Shown piece after piece: positions 1 to 10,530 of a stretch of 64,000 bases of DNA (positions are counted from its first letter, which is position 1; each line of letters begins with the position of its first letter). The position numbers and the translations under genes were made by a program. This DNA comes from Branchiostoma floridae (lineage: Eukaryota > Chordata > Leptocardii > Amphioxiformes > Branchiostomatidae), in NCBI RefSeq assembly GCF_000003815.2, contig NC_049988.1, forward strand, positions 22,644,615-22,708,614. The letters are read 5' to 3'. The notes beneath the pieces are model-generated. The model did not search any database, was not told the origin of the DNA, and saw only the letters and a program-made list of their open reading frames with translations.

Positions 1-663
1 AACATGTGTGAGGAGTGTGGGTACAGGGCAGCTCAGAAGTCTCATTTATCCGAACATATCAGAACCCATACAGGTGAAAAACCCTACAAGTGTGACCAGT
101 GTGACTATTCTGCTGCACTAAAATCCAGTTTGGACCAACATCTAGCAAAGCACACTGGTGAAAAGCCCTACATGTGTGGGGAGTGTGGGTACAGGACAGC
201 TCAGAAGTCTGACTTAGCGAAACACATGAGGACTCATACCGGTGAAAAACCCTACAAGTGTGACCAGTGTGGCTATTCTGCTGCACTAAAATCCAGTTTG
301 GACCAACATCTAGCAAAGCACACTGGTGAAAAGCCCTACATGTGTGGGGAGTGTGGGTACAGAGCAACTCAAAAGTGTCATTTAGCCGAACATATGAGAA
401 CCCATACTGGTGAAAAACCCTACAAGTGTGACCAGTGTGACTATTCTGCTGCACAGAAGTCTACCTTGAACCAGCATTTAGCCAGACACACTGGTGATAA
501 GCCTTACATGTGTGGGGAGTGTGGGTACAGGGTGACTAAGAAGTCTAACTTATCGCGGCATATGAGAACGCACACAGGTGAAAAACCCTACAAGTGTGAC
601 GAGTGTGACTTTTCTGCTGCAGTGAAATCTGCATTGGACCGGCATTGTAAAACACACCGCTGA
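1..663 (+). CDS. C2H2 zinc-finger protein, unit A (3' part only)
   Basis: The reading frame is open from the window edge, so the 5' end is missing; the first ATG at 4 is an internal codon, not a start. It encodes eight C2H2 fingers with TGEKP/TGDKP linkers. Two types alternate: YMCGECGYR-type and YKCDQCDYS-type. The last finger ends DRHCKTHR before TGA. Predicted nuclear DNA-binding protein, probably a transcription factor; target unknown. The protein and its 3' flank are near-identical to the last eight fingers and 3' flank of unit F (45836-47455), so the two are recent duplicates. No KRAB, BTB or SCAN domain is visible. Confidence 0.9.
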   Translation, partial: NMCEECGYRAAQKSHLSEHIRTHTGEKPYKCDQCDYSAALKSSLDQHLAKHTGEKPYMCGECGYRTAQKSDLAKHMRTHTGEKPYKCDQCGYSAALKSSLDQHLAKHTGEKPYMCGECGYRATQKCHLAEHMRTHTGEKPYKCDQCDYSAAQKSTLNQHLARHTGDKPYMCGECGYRVTKKSNLSRHMRTHTGEKPYKCDECDFSAAVKSALDRHCKTHR

Positions 664-893
664 AGAACACGTTTGTGGCATGTTATTTCGGGACATCTTA
701 AGGAGACACCTTTATCTTGACTGATAGCGTACGAGTTTTTTTATGTTATCTAGCTGAGCTAAAAAGTCTGCAACATAGGTCATCTGCTAGTAGCAGATAT
801 ATTATGCTGTATATGCAGCATTCAACATGCATGTAAGAAGAACACTCAATGTGCGTGTTTTATTTCAATATTTGAGAATAAGCCATCGCACAG

Positions 894-1214
894 TTACGAG
901 CGTGCACACGCTGTGGTGATGTCACGTATTTTCAAAGTTCCAATTAACCCTTTCTTCCTTCTATCAAGGCGTACGCCTTCAGCGTTTTGAAGCCTCTGTA
1001 ACCTGTAGTTGTGTGGAGTTTCCTGAGAAGGGCGGTTATGCCGACAGACACTTGAGTCAGATTTGAGTCTTGAAGATGTCCAGGTGGAAGATAAGGCGCC
1101 CTCCGCGGGAAAGTCGTTCCAGTCTTTGATGGTTCGCGGGGAAAATGATCTCTGTCGATACAGTGTACTACTTTGAGTGGCTTGGTATTCGGCCAGTGCA
1201 TATGCCTGGAACAC
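894..1214 (-). pseudogene. Remnant of a non-LTR retrotransposon RT C-terminus
   Basis: The minus strand reads STLYRQRSFSPRTIKDWNDFP, the conserved end of CR1/L2/Jockey-like LINE proteins (SFFPRTIxEWNxLP). The remainder is frameshifted and no RT core is present. The same remnant lies at the same place after unit F, so it entered the zinc-finger 3' UTR before that duplication. Confidence 0.6.
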
Positions 1215-1350
1215 CGGACTGTTTTACTAATGGACCTTATTTTGTGAAGGAAGTGAGCCTCTGTAACATAAAATGTTATTTCAGTGAATGCCTTTGAATG
1301 CCATGGATGATATATTAGGCTATAACTGATTAGTGAACATAACGAAGTTT

Positions 1351-1356
1351 AATAAA
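1351..1356 (+). promoter_or_regulatory. Poly(A) signal AATAAA of unit A
   Basis: AATAAA about 690 bp after the stop, followed by a segment (CATTGTCTCTTATGTGG) conserved after other units (17750, 20724, 47184). Probable cleavage region of the family. Confidence 0.55.
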
Positions 1357-1670
1357 AGTACATATTCCATTCCATTGTCTCTTATGTGGTAGGTGCATAA
1401 TATTGTGCTGGCCGTACAAGGTCACAGGTCAGTGTTCAGTTTTCTTGACATAATATGTCACAATGATAGTACTCGTGTATACTAGTTTATATTCAAAAGA
1501 TTTACTAGTATATATTTGCCATACTGGCCCAGGCCGTGCAGAAAGGATGTGTTTGTAACGCATACCCGGTAAACCACATCATGATGGAGCATACCAGTAT
1601 TTTACTGAACTGCACAAGCTGCATATCAGCACAGATTTATTCGTCCACTCAAACGTGTGTGCCCACCATG

Positions 1671-1968
1671 TTAACAGCTAGTTATACGCCCTCTAATAGA
1701 GATAAGAACGCATGTGCGGCGACAGGAATTCTATGTAATATGTCAGAGTTAAAGGCGCCGTAATGTTTTGATTTGCACAACAATGTCCAGACGGGTTTTG
1801 TTTTCTTGGGGAGAGGGAGGGGGGGGCTTTACCTATGAGAAAGAAGAGAGTTAAAAGGGAAAGTTAGACAGGAAAATGAAGAAAGAAATAAGGCAGATAA
1901 AAAAACCGTTTGATATACTCATATAGGGCACCTTTCTAATAAAATCCTAATTGTATTGAACAATACAA
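1671..1968. other. Spacer without recognised features
   Basis: No gene is supported here. It contains a purine-rich stretch around 1800-1900 (GGGAGAGGGAGGGG, AAGAAGAGAG). A short open frame at 1536-1763 has no recognisable domain and is treated as chance. Confidence 0.5.
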
Positions 1969-2095
1969 TTGGTATACGCAGAGGAAAATTGGCGGCACTT
2001 ACTATCATGAGAGTACACTACCAGTGGACTAGCCCCCTGCTGTAGTGCTTGCACCCATGTGTGGCCCCAGGGCTTAGAAAGGGAGATGGGCGCCG
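1969..2095 (+). mobile_element. Truncated SINE copy
   Basis: Positions 2018-2095 match, in opposite orientation, the body of the SINE at 7680-7975 (CCAGCCCCCTGCTGTAGT-like core and the GAGATGGGCGCC end). The adjoining 1969-2010 segment recurs at 8760-8801. The tRNA-like head is absent. Confidence 0.6.
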
Positions 2096-2365
2096 GGCCT
2101 GGTGCATCTTCTGATCATGGAGGTTGACCCACTTGTTCTAATGTATCGGCATTTTACGCTTTTATGATATCTTACGTCATTACTACATCGAAATGGCCTG
2201 TAATTTGCCATGGGGGTGCATAGGGCACATGTCTGCAGGGAAGCATTCACATTGTAGACTTTCTTCCCATTGATTTGTGGATTTAGGCTCTTCAGACAAC
2301 AAATATATATTTGGACCTCCAACGTTACCCTATTAGAAATAAATGACAAGTGTTTTGGTTTTTGA

Positions 2366-3244
2366 GTGCCAAACACTTATGTCCACAGGTATATATTCAC
2401 ATCACGTCTAAAACTCAACAACCGGCAACATGCTACAGTTATAAGCTGTTATGCTCCCACCCTGACCTCAGATGATCAGATCAAAGAGAAGTTTTATGAA
2501 GAGCTTGAGAATATTCTTATGTCAATTCCACCAACCGACAAGATAGTCCTATTAGGGGACTTTAATGCTCGAGTCGGCTGTGACGCTGCACACTGGAATG
2601 GAGTAATCGGCAAGAATGGGGTAGAAAAGGCCAACTCAAATGGCTTACTTCTCTTATCACTATGCACTCCATATAAACTAGTGATTACTAATACACTTTT
2701 CCGACTCAAGAACAAGTACAAAACAACCTGGTGTCATCCAAGATCTAAGCACTGGCACCTTCTGGATTATGTAATTGTAAGATCGAGAGATCAGCATGAT
2801 GTGAGGATTACTCGTACAATGCGGGGGGCTGATGAATGCTGGACTGACCACCGTTTGGTTCGCTCTGTACTGAATATGTCCCTGAAGAAGAAAGTGCGAA
2901 AGGGCCCCAAAATAACAAGAAGAAGGTTTAACACCCACAAATTGCAAATACCATCTGAAAGACTGCTGTTCCAGTCCGATCTGCACAACCGTCTGGGTCA
3001 ACTTGGACCTACCCATTCAGGAAGTGTGGAGGAACAGTGGGAATTACTCAAAAGTGTTTTGTTGCAAACCTGTAAGAACACCATTGGCCTCCACAAGCGT
3101 GTGAGTGAAGATTGGTTCGATGAACATGACAGCGAGATTCAAGATCTGATTGACAGGAAACGCCAAGCTTTTGTATGTTGGCAAGACGACTACCACAATG
3201 TAGAAAAGCATAAGGTCTCATTGATGAGTTTCTTCTTTCCATAG
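2366..3244 (+). pseudogene. LINE endonuclease domain, partial
   Basis: A 292-codon frame; homology starts near residue 11. It keeps the endonuclease motifs LLGDFNARVG (residues 62-71), TW (120-121), LDYV (133-136) and the terminal catalytic TDH (160-162, normally SDH). The N-terminal third of the domain with its catalytic Glu is missing. The last 11 residues and the stop come from the MITE inserted at 3215. In the intact element this domain nicks target DNA to prime reverse transcription. Confidence 0.85.
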
Positions 3245-3691
3245 ACTTCTATGTTATAATTCGTGGTTTAAATGGGCGCGTTCATAATGAAGCTGCGTGA
3301 AATTTCAGCAGATTTTTCATTCTATGTCGAGCACATTTACCCTATATCGTGGGAAAAAATTGCCAATGTAAACTATACGTAGGAACTTTTTTTATAGCAA
3401 TTACAAACTACGATTAGTCAATCCCCACAAAAGGCACTTTTTCGCTGCTATTGTACAACCGCACCACTCAGAACCCACGACTGTGTACCTCCGACCTAGC
3501 GCGCGGCTGCAAAACTTTACCTGCTAATTTCTTCAGTTACAAATAAGCTTTCACCAATCTAACTTTTGAGATCAGTTCCGCTGGCTAAAAGGGAATTTCT
3601 CACCGCTAAAAACATGCGTCCGTGCAGCCGTTCATTTTTGGCTCGGATCTCTTTTAGGGTGTCCACTCGCGGAGTAATACATCAATGAGAC
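3215..3691. mobile_element. 477-bp non-autonomous DNA transposon (MITE) in the LINE
   Basis: Bounded by inverted GTCTCATTGATG / CATCAATGAGAC and flanked by a CATAAG duplication (3209-3214 and 3692-3697). Removing the element and one flank copy joins the LINE reading frame exactly, which confirms the borders. No coding capacity. Superfamily unassigned: the repeat could also be read as 13 bp with a 4-bp ATAA duplication. Confidence 0.85.
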
Positions 3692-3697
3692 CATAAG

Positions 3698-4838
3698 CGC
3701 TTTTCCCTTCTGAAGGCCGAGGTTCAAACCCGCATTCGAGATATGAAAAACACCTGGTGGGAAACAAAAGCTCAGGAACTCCAAGCCTTTGCTGACCGAC
3801 ATGACATGCGTAACTTTTTCCAAGCTATAAAAGCCCTCTATGGTCCAATCAAGTCTGGCTTGGCACCACTCAAATCTGAGGATGGCTCCACTCTGCATAA
3901 GGATGAAGCCAGCATCAAAGCCAGGTGGAAGGAACACTTCGAGAAACTCCTCAACAGAGAAACCACCGTCACTGAGACAACCATTTCGAAAATACCAATG
4001 TATCCTCCCAAAAACGATCTTGCTGATCCACCCCTTCTTCTAGAAGTGGAAAGGGCTGTCAAGCAAATGAACAACAACAACGGCAGTGGGCCTGACGGTA
4101 TTCCTGCTGAGGCCTACAAGTTTGGTGGACCTGATCTTACAGCTCGAGTTCATAGTCTACTTTTACGAATCTGGGAAGAGGAAACTCTACCTGATGACCT
4201 TAAGAATGCTGTAATAACCATATTGTTCAAAAAAGGTGACAAATCAGACTGTGGGAACTACAGAGGAATTGCCCTCCTGTCATCGGCTGGTAAAATCCTG
4301 GCGAGAGTGCTCTTGAACCGACTCCTTCCCCTGAGCGAGGAGATATTACCTGAAACTCAGTCTGGCTTTAGACCGGCGAGAGGAACTGTGGATATGATCT
4401 TCTCTGCTCGACAGATCCAAGAGAAATGTACTGAACAGCAACAGCCTCTCTTTATGGCCTTTATTGATCTTACTAAGGCTTTTGACTCTCTGAATCGCGA
4501 GGCTCTCTGGAAGATTCTGAAGAGAATGGGTTGCCCTGAGAAATTCATAGCAATACTTCGACTACTTCATGATGGAATGACTGCCAAGGCACTCTGTAAT
4601 GGCACAGAAACTGAACCATTCACAATCAAAACTGGTGTCAAACAGGGGTGCATACTAGCGCCAACAATCTTTGACATATACCTTTTAGCTGTTCTAGCAC
4701 TGATAAAAGACCAGCTGCCATCAGGAGTTACTATTAGATATCGCTATGACGGCAGTATTTTCAACCTAAGACGCCTCAATGCTGTCACCAAAGTTCAGAA
4801 AGTTGTAGCCAACGACCTCCAATATGCACTGAGATGAC
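3698..4838 (+). pseudogene. LINE reverse transcriptase, N-terminal and palm part
   Basis: The frame re-enters at 3698. From Met 3743 it reads 364 codons. RT motifs in order: SGPDGIPAE (115-123), ILFKKGDKSDCGNYRGIALL (160-179), TQSGFRP (205-211), motif A FIDLTKAFDS (240-249), motif B GVKQGC (298-303). The catalytic YADD is cut: after TAT GCA (Tyr-Ala) four extra bases precede GAT GAC, so this frame ends YALR-stop and the two Asp codons lie in the next frame. Confidence 0.9.
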
Positions 4839-5696
4839 TGTAAGCTTGTAGCCCACCGGGCACCAGACTTACAAGCCAGCCTTGATTTGTTCAACTCAGC
4901 ATACAAACTCCTTGGCCTGACTACAAATAAGTCAAAGACCAAGGTCATGATCCAGCCAGCTCCTGGTCAACCACCACCAGTAGTCAGCTTTCACCTGGAC
5001 GGAGTGCGTCTCGAGTGTGTCAAACATTTCCCTTATCTTGGCAGTACCCTTAATAACAGAGGAAACATTGATGATGAAATCTCACATAGGCAAGGAAGCG
5101 CATGTGCAGCCTTTGCAAATTTAAGGGTGAGGGTCTTTGACAACAAAAACCTTAAGACGGCAACAAAGCTCCAAGTGTATAAAGCCACAGTGCTTCCAAC
5201 CCTACTTTATGGGTGTGAGTCTTGGGTTACTTACCGACGGCATATTAAGACTCTTGAACAGTTTCACCAGCGCTCACTACGACGTATTCTGAACATTTCC
5301 TGGACAGACTACCGTACTAACACTAGTGTGCTAGCTGAGGCTGGCTCCTGTAGCATAGAGGCACTTATTATGCGTAGCCAACTACGATGGACCGGGCACT
5401 GTGTTCGAATGCCAGATAGCCGTCTTCCCAAACAGATTCTGTTTGGCCAACTGGATCAAGGGACACGCCCAAGGGGTGGACAGAGAAAGAGATATAAGGA
5501 CACTTTGAAATATTACCTGAAGAAGGGACATGTTGACCCAACAAGCCTTGAGAAACTATGTTCTGACCGCAATGCTTGGCGGCAGCTGACCAACACCACC
5601 GTGACAACCTTCGAGACCGAGAGGGTAGCAGCCGTCGAGGCGAAGAGAAAGGCGAGGAAGGCCCGTCAAAGTAGAACTGCAACTGTAAACATGTAG
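4839..5696 (+). pseudogene. LINE reverse transcriptase C-terminal part, out of frame
   Basis: Starting from the displaced DD codons the frame is open to 5696. It contains thumb-like YLGSTL and LLYGCESWV segments and a C-terminal RWTGHCVRMPDSRLPKQ region, ending in a basic tail. This is the remainder of the same RT; it is not an independent gene even though it has an internal ATG at 4887. Confidence 0.85.
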
Positions 5697-6014
5697 ACTT
5701 GCCATACTCGTGAGAGTGGCCGTCCATCATATTCACATATTTGGTATATGTCACTTTGAAATGGTTTACTCAAATTTAAAAAAAAAAGATATGCTTTGCT
5801 TTCCTGGGTCATTCCAAGTGGCATGTTGTTTAGGATAGGTTCAGCGTGCGAACAGGGGCTGGAATGGGTGGTTCGGAATAGTCCATTTTGCGTTGAGGTG
5901 ATTGACAGGATCAGTCCATTTTTTATAGGGGTCAATTTGAGACCTATGATAAAAATGGTTGATGTTGTAAGAGTCCATTTTGGATCAGAAGTCATTAAGA
6001 AACGGTCCATTTCA

Positions 6015-6015
6015 A

Positions 6016-6059
<44 letters not shown>

Positions 6060-6084
6060 CGCGCGCGCGTGTGTGTGTGTGTGT
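6015..6084. repeat. Alternating (GT)n(GC)n(GT)n microsatellite
   Basis: Seventy bases of unbroken purine-pyrimidine alternation with a GC core of about 18 bp. It creates spurious open frames on both strands. The upstream 5880-6010 contains four loosely spaced GTCCATTT words. Confidence 0.95.
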
Positions 6085-6414
6085 AAAATAGACCATTTAT
6101 GCACAAGGAAGGGGTTGAGAGATAATATTTTATTGTGTTAGCTCCCAAAGAAGTGGGGAGGGGCTTAGCACAAGCATTCAACGATTACATCGTGAGTTCT
6201 TACGTACGTTTGAATAGATTTGTTTGATCTTCTACCTCCCAGCTCAGATTAACTTCTTTTCCTAGAAAATTAGTCTGCCACTTGCAGAAAAACAAAATGC
6301 AATTCGCACCACCTGATGCCACGTCATCCCTCCAGGTTAAAGTAAGTGTGATGTTACGTCATCAGACTAATCAAGGTATGTAAATGTTGCTAAACACTGC
6401 ACAGTACGTTCAAC

Positions 6415-9406
6415 ATGTACGAGCAAGCAGAGCCGGTCCGGTCCCCTTTCCCGCGCCCTGACAGCGGCCAAACCAGCGGGTCGCCTCCCCAACCCCCTCC
6501 TGTCCATCAGGGTGGTTCCCGCGGGCGCGTTCACTATGGCAACGGCGCCTCTGACAAGTCGCAAGAAGAGCAAGGAGAGGCTTCACGTACGTACGAAGGC
6601 CACGCAACGTACACGTCTGCAGGTAGCCGACATGTCTGTTACTTGCCCCTTTCAGTATTTAGTGAATTTTGTTTTATGAAACAAGCTGAAATTTGGACTG
6701 TTCATAGCATGGCTTGTGAATTCAGATCAACATTAGGATTGCAAATGAATCCTTATTCCTGATACAAACAGCCCGATTTCATATATAATGGGAGTGGTCA
6801 CACTTGTAAGTGCGTATGTATATGGCTTGCATATTGGCATTCCCGTCTGGCTTACATATTGGCATTCTTTTGGTTGAGGTAACGTTTGGGGGTGGGTGTG
6901 TGTGGGTATTATTTTGCAGCCTGGTATCGAACCAAAAACGACCTTGTGGGTCGCAAACTTTATTTTATTAAAAAAATGTAAATACGGAAAACATCCCTAT
7001 TTTTTAAACTATACGTCTGTGTGGCTTCTTGCTAAGACTTAGGTCCTAGTATAAAAAAGGGGCCTTTCCGGGCAGTTCACGGTCTGTTTTGGGCACTTTC
7101 GGGCGTGATCCCGTAGCCCGGTGGGACACATTGCGGCTCACGGACATTTAGGGGTGTCCGGCCTTGCATCGGGTTGAATCCAAGTCGGATTTGAAAAATG
7201 ATGCCATGTCCTACTAATGGGGAACACCCCCGGGTATCCGGCAGTCTACCGGCCGGGGCTTCATCCTTTTGAAAATGTCCAAAAACAACGTACGGCTTCC
7301 TGATCTGATGTGATTTTGTTGAAATCCCATTTAACATATTTGTTATTTATGTATTTATTGATCTGTTTAGTCAATATGTGGACGTTAACGTCATGGTAAA
7401 CTCTACAGACAGCACGTACTCGCGTGAAGCAAGTGGCCGCCGTGCTCTCTGTAGCTTCATCCGCTCCCACCGCAGCTGCATCGCCGCCGGCATTGCCGTA
7501 CTGATTGCTGTGGGACTCGCCCCTCTGACGTTCATCAATAAAGAGGTAAGCACTTTTACACTGTGAATACTGTTGCCCAAGTTTTAACCCTTTCCAGACT
7601 GGGCTTTTGGTTGGGGGTGCATGGTATGGTTGGGATCTCATTGCCCCCCCCCCCCTCGTAACTTCAAAACGGCTTACTGTTAAAGTTAAAGTTAAAGTTG
7701 CCCGTACATCAGTAACAGATGCGTAGGGGTGGCGCCCATCTCCATTTCTGTAGCCCTTGGGCCACACATGTGCAAGCCACTACAGCAGGGGGCTGGTCCG
7801 CTGGTAGTGATGTGTGTTTAACTTCCATACTCTTCCTCATTTGTGCTGAGTGCTAAGCAGAGAAAGCAGCATGTACCATTTTTAAAGTCTTTGGTATGAC
7901 TCGGCCGGGGATCGAACTCACGACCTACCGAATGCAAGGCGAACACTCTAACCACTAGGCCAATGCACCGGCAGTACGATCACCAAATTTGCAGGGGATG
8001 ATATGTTCGACTAGTTTTATACTTCCCCCAGTCTGCATAGGGTTAACACAATTTGTCTTGTCGGTTTACTCACAAGTCTAACAAGAGTCGACTTGACAAA
8101 ACATGGTTTTGTTTTTCCTTAACATTTTCTCAAGTTTAGTTCTGACAAACGTTTTTAGGAAATATCCGAACTGTCCACCACTGTTGACGCCTTGAAGCGC
8201 TACCAAGACGACATACACCGACTGTCCACCACCGTTGACGCCTTGAAGCGCGACCAAGACGACCTACGACAACTGTCCACCACTGTTGACGCCTTGAAGC
8301 GCGACCAAGACGACATGTCCACCACTGTTGACGCCTTGAAGCGCGACCAAGACGACATTTCCACCACTGTTGACGCCTTAAAGCGCGACCAAGACGACAT
8401 GTCCACCACTGTTGACGCCTTGAAGCGCGACCAAGACGACATGCGCCAACTGTCCACCGCTGTTGACGCCTTGAAGCGCGACCAAGACGACATGCGCCAA
8501 CTATCCACCACTGTTGACGCCTTGAAGCGCTACCAAGACGACATGCGCCAACTGTCCGCCACTGTTGACGCCTTGAAGCGCGACCAAGACGACATGCGCC
8601 AACTGTCCACCACCGTTGACGCCTTGAGGCGCGACTTTGACAAGGAGCGAAGCCTAACCGCCTCCTTGGAGCAGCATCTTAATGAGAGAATTAAGGCGCC
8701 AGGTAACTAGGCTTTCCTTTGTTATGTAACCTTCTTGTGGTGATTTATTGAGCAATCTCATTGGTATACACAGAGGAAAATTTGTGGCACTGACTATCAT
8801 GATTAAGGCTTTGGTAATTTGGCTTTGTTCTATTAATGTTTACTCTTATGTTAAGCAGCATCATTTGATTTAAACCAGTGATTTATTAAATTGATTATTA
8901 GTTATCAAATACAAGATTATGTGTAGTTACCATCCAATGTACATTCCTTAGCCTTATATAAAAGAATATTTTCAACATCTTGTACTAAAGGTTGCGCAGT
9001 GTTCGGTGGACTCTGCTACAAGGCCTTCGACAAAGAGAAGACCTTCGGCGGAGCGGCCGCGGTCTGTGGTGAAGACGGCGGCACCCTCGCCATGCCCCGA
9101 GACGCTGGGACCAACGCCTTCTTGATCTCCTTGTACACGTCCGTGAGCGACAAGGGCACTTTCTGGATCGGCCTGCACGATCAGCGCGAAGAGGGGAGCT
9201 TTGAGTGGGTGGATGGTTCTGCACTTGGGACGTACAGCTCCTGGGGAGTGGGAGAACCAAACAACCATCGGGGCAGCGAAGATTGTGTTCATTACTACTC
9301 AATGGAAACCTCGAGAGATAAGTGGAACGACTGTGAATGCAACCAGAAGCATCGCTTCATATGCCAGGCTGTTCCAGGTGCTTATTGTAGCCGTAGCAAT
9401 TCCTGA
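6415..9406 (+). CDS. Type II membrane C-type lectin, four exons
   Basis: Exons 6415-6590, 7371-7545, 8159-8702 and 8991-9406 join in phase (2, 0, 1) with GT-AG ends, giving 436 aa. Order: proline-rich cytoplasmic tail (about 1-92), one membrane helix CIAAGIAVLIAVGLAPLTFI (95-114), a coiled-coil neck of ten near-identical units (about 118-290), and a C-type lectin domain with WIGL, EPNN and WND followed by FICQ. EPN plus WND predicts Ca2+-dependent mannose-type sugar binding. Family knowledge suggests an oligomeric surface receptor in innate recognition; ligand unknown. Exon 1/2 could instead use donor 6587 with acceptor 7416 in phase 1. Introns carry a SINE and other repeats. Confidence 0.8.
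7070..7262. repeat. GC-rich intronic segment, unidentified repeat
   Basis: The first lectin intron holds a GC-rich block (GGGGTGTCCGG, GGGGAACACCCCCGGG, CTACCGGCCGGGGC) with several short palindromes, unlike its AT-rich surroundings. No coding frame is supported. Probably an old repeat. Confidence 0.35.
7680..7975 (-). mobile_element. tRNA-derived SINE
   Basis: On the minus strand the element starts with a tRNA-like head (7972-7899) holding box A-like TGGCCTAGTGGTTAG and box B-like AGTTCGATCCC. A body containing TGCTGCTTTCTCTGCTTAGC follows, and then a (TTTAAC)n tail at 7699-7680. The body resembles the conserved central domain of widespread metazoan SINEs; this is from memory. A truncated copy is at 1969-2095. 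Confidence 0.8.
8170..8640 (+). repeat. Coding minisatellite of the lectin neck
   Basis: Ten units of 51 or 42 bp encode STTVDALKRDQDD followed, in the long units, by MRQL. Units of 14 residues are two exact heptads; 17-residue units add three. Synonymous identity between units is very high, which indicates recent expansion or homogenisation. Confidence 0.9.
8760..8801 (+). repeat. Short dispersed repeat
   Basis: Nearly the same 42 bp occurs at 1969-2010 (TTGGTATAC, CAGAGGAAAATT, ACTATCATGA). Likely an old element end within the last lectin intron. Confidence 0.5.
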
Positions 9407-9825
9407 CCCCCCTCTAGTAAACATGGCACTCCCAGAGTGATGCACTAGACATTTTAGATAATTATTACTCTTGTAACACATCATTATATGGTTATAAACA
9501 CATCATTCTGCATCTCGTCTCAATAATTTTGTACTGTCTACTAACACCGCTTATCAAGTAAACATTCCACAGCTCAAGTATTCATCTGATCAGGCACAGC
9601 GTTATTTTGCTCTTGTTATAGACACATCATTTCATATCTCATTGCTGCGAACTATGTTTTCCCAGAACGTCCATAGGCGACAGGCGAATATCTGAACAAC
9701 GCTGAATAACGGCTTTCTAACCATCCGCAGTGAAACGTACCAGCCAAACGTGAAACCTCAACTTGATGGACTCAAAAATAGTGCCTTGTTGTATGGCTGT
9801 TTTACCTGTTTGTGGAGTGGTAACA

Positions 9826-10107
9826 AAAAATGATTAGTAATAATGAAATTTCATGAAACTGTCATGTACAATGATAATCGCTCCTCACTTCATATAGAGC
9901 TAATGTACAGATGTTTAAAGTTCTTTGAGTAAAGAATGTTCTAGTAAGTAACAAAGAATGAATAGTAAGAATGAAATTTGATGATACAGTGCTGTACAGT
10001 GGTATTCTCTCTTCAGTTTTTAAATATATAGATCTAATGTACAGATGTTTAGGCTCGTAACCAAAATCAAAGTTACTTGAGTAAAGAATGTTCTAGTAAT
10101 TAATAAA
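9826..10107 (+). repeat. Tandem duplication in the lectin 3' UTR, with poly(A) signal
   Basis: Two diverged copies of about 130-150 bp (9826-9954 and 9955-10104) each contain ATGAAATTT, CTAATGTACAGATGTTTA and AAAGAATGTTCTAGTAA. An AATAAA at 10102-10107 ends the second copy and is the best poly(A) signal for the lectin gene. Confidence 0.65.
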
Positions 10108-10379
10108 GCTCCTGTTATTGAGCTACTTCTGAGGCTTTTACGTTTGTGTAGCGACATGGATGGGATTTACAAAGATAGTTTCATTGTTTTTGCCGTAAGC
10201 CTGAATTTCTATTGTTGTAGTAAAGAAGGACAAGACGTTAAGTGTCATCATATCCAGGCTGTTTGTATGGTTCATCTATATCAAGCGTATGGGCCCAACA
10301 TCTAGCCATGCACGTTAACTCCCACATATTTGGAGTTCCTGGGTTAATATGCTGGTGTATTGGAACCAGAAACTTATTT

Positions 10380-10530
10380 TGTTTCGCACAGTTTGAGCTT
10401 CTGTGACATGAAATGTAGTTTGAGTGACTGCCATGGCTGATCTGTAAGAACGTAACTGTATAAACAGAAAATACGGAAGTTCAATAAAAGTACAAATTCC
10501 ACTCTATTGACTCTTATCTGGTTGTCTTAC
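10380..10530 (+). repeat. Isolated copy of the zinc-finger 3'-end segment
   Basis: Carries the block seen after zinc-finger units (TCAATAAAAGTACAAATTCC and CTCTTATCTGG). No zinc-finger coding remains next to it, so it marks a lost or rearranged unit. Confidence 0.5.

Larger units (their letters stand above)
1..1670 (+). repeat. Segmental duplication shared with 45836-47455
   Basis: The coding end, 3' UTR, a LINE remnant, the poly(A) region and the spacer of unit A match unit F in order, with scattered substitutions and small indels. The spacer part also matches the spacer after unit D (about 43568-43840). Confidence 0.85.
2395..5787 (+). mobile_element. 5'-truncated APE-type LINE, interrupted by a MITE and inactivated
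   Basis: A non-LTR retrotransposon with an APE-like endonuclease (2395-3214), RT (3698-4838) and a C-terminal region (4839-5696), ending in an A-run at 5778-5787. The proteins resemble those often annotated as craniofacial development protein 2-like in invertebrates; the exact clade (RTE-like or other) is unsure. It is broken three ways: 5' truncation inside the endonuclease, the 477-bp insertion at 3215, and a 4-nt insertion in the RT active site at about 4834. Confidence 0.85.

Noticed and set aside
59-454. Minus-strand frames opposite zinc-finger arrays (also 13697-14314, 16578-16874, 45444-46202, 57369-57950)
   Set aside because: They are antisense shadows of the repeated finger codons (HTPHTCRA/GHTCRVFH patterns) with no independent domain or signals.
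4887-5696. Independent gene starting at ATG 4887
   Set aside because: It continues the LINE RT after a 4-nt frameshift, and the homology starts upstream of that ATG.
5666-6181. 171-codon minus-strand frame and 96-codon plus-strand frame near 6 kb
   Set aside because: Both run through the GT/GC microsatellite (repeated His-Thr or Val-Cys) and show no domain.
7899-7972. A functional tRNA gene on the minus strand
   Set aside because: The tRNA-like part is the head of a SINE with body and (TTTAAC)n tail, and stem pairing is poor.
8200-8511. Minus-strand frame in lectin exon 3
   Set aside because: Shadow of the coiled-coil repeat.
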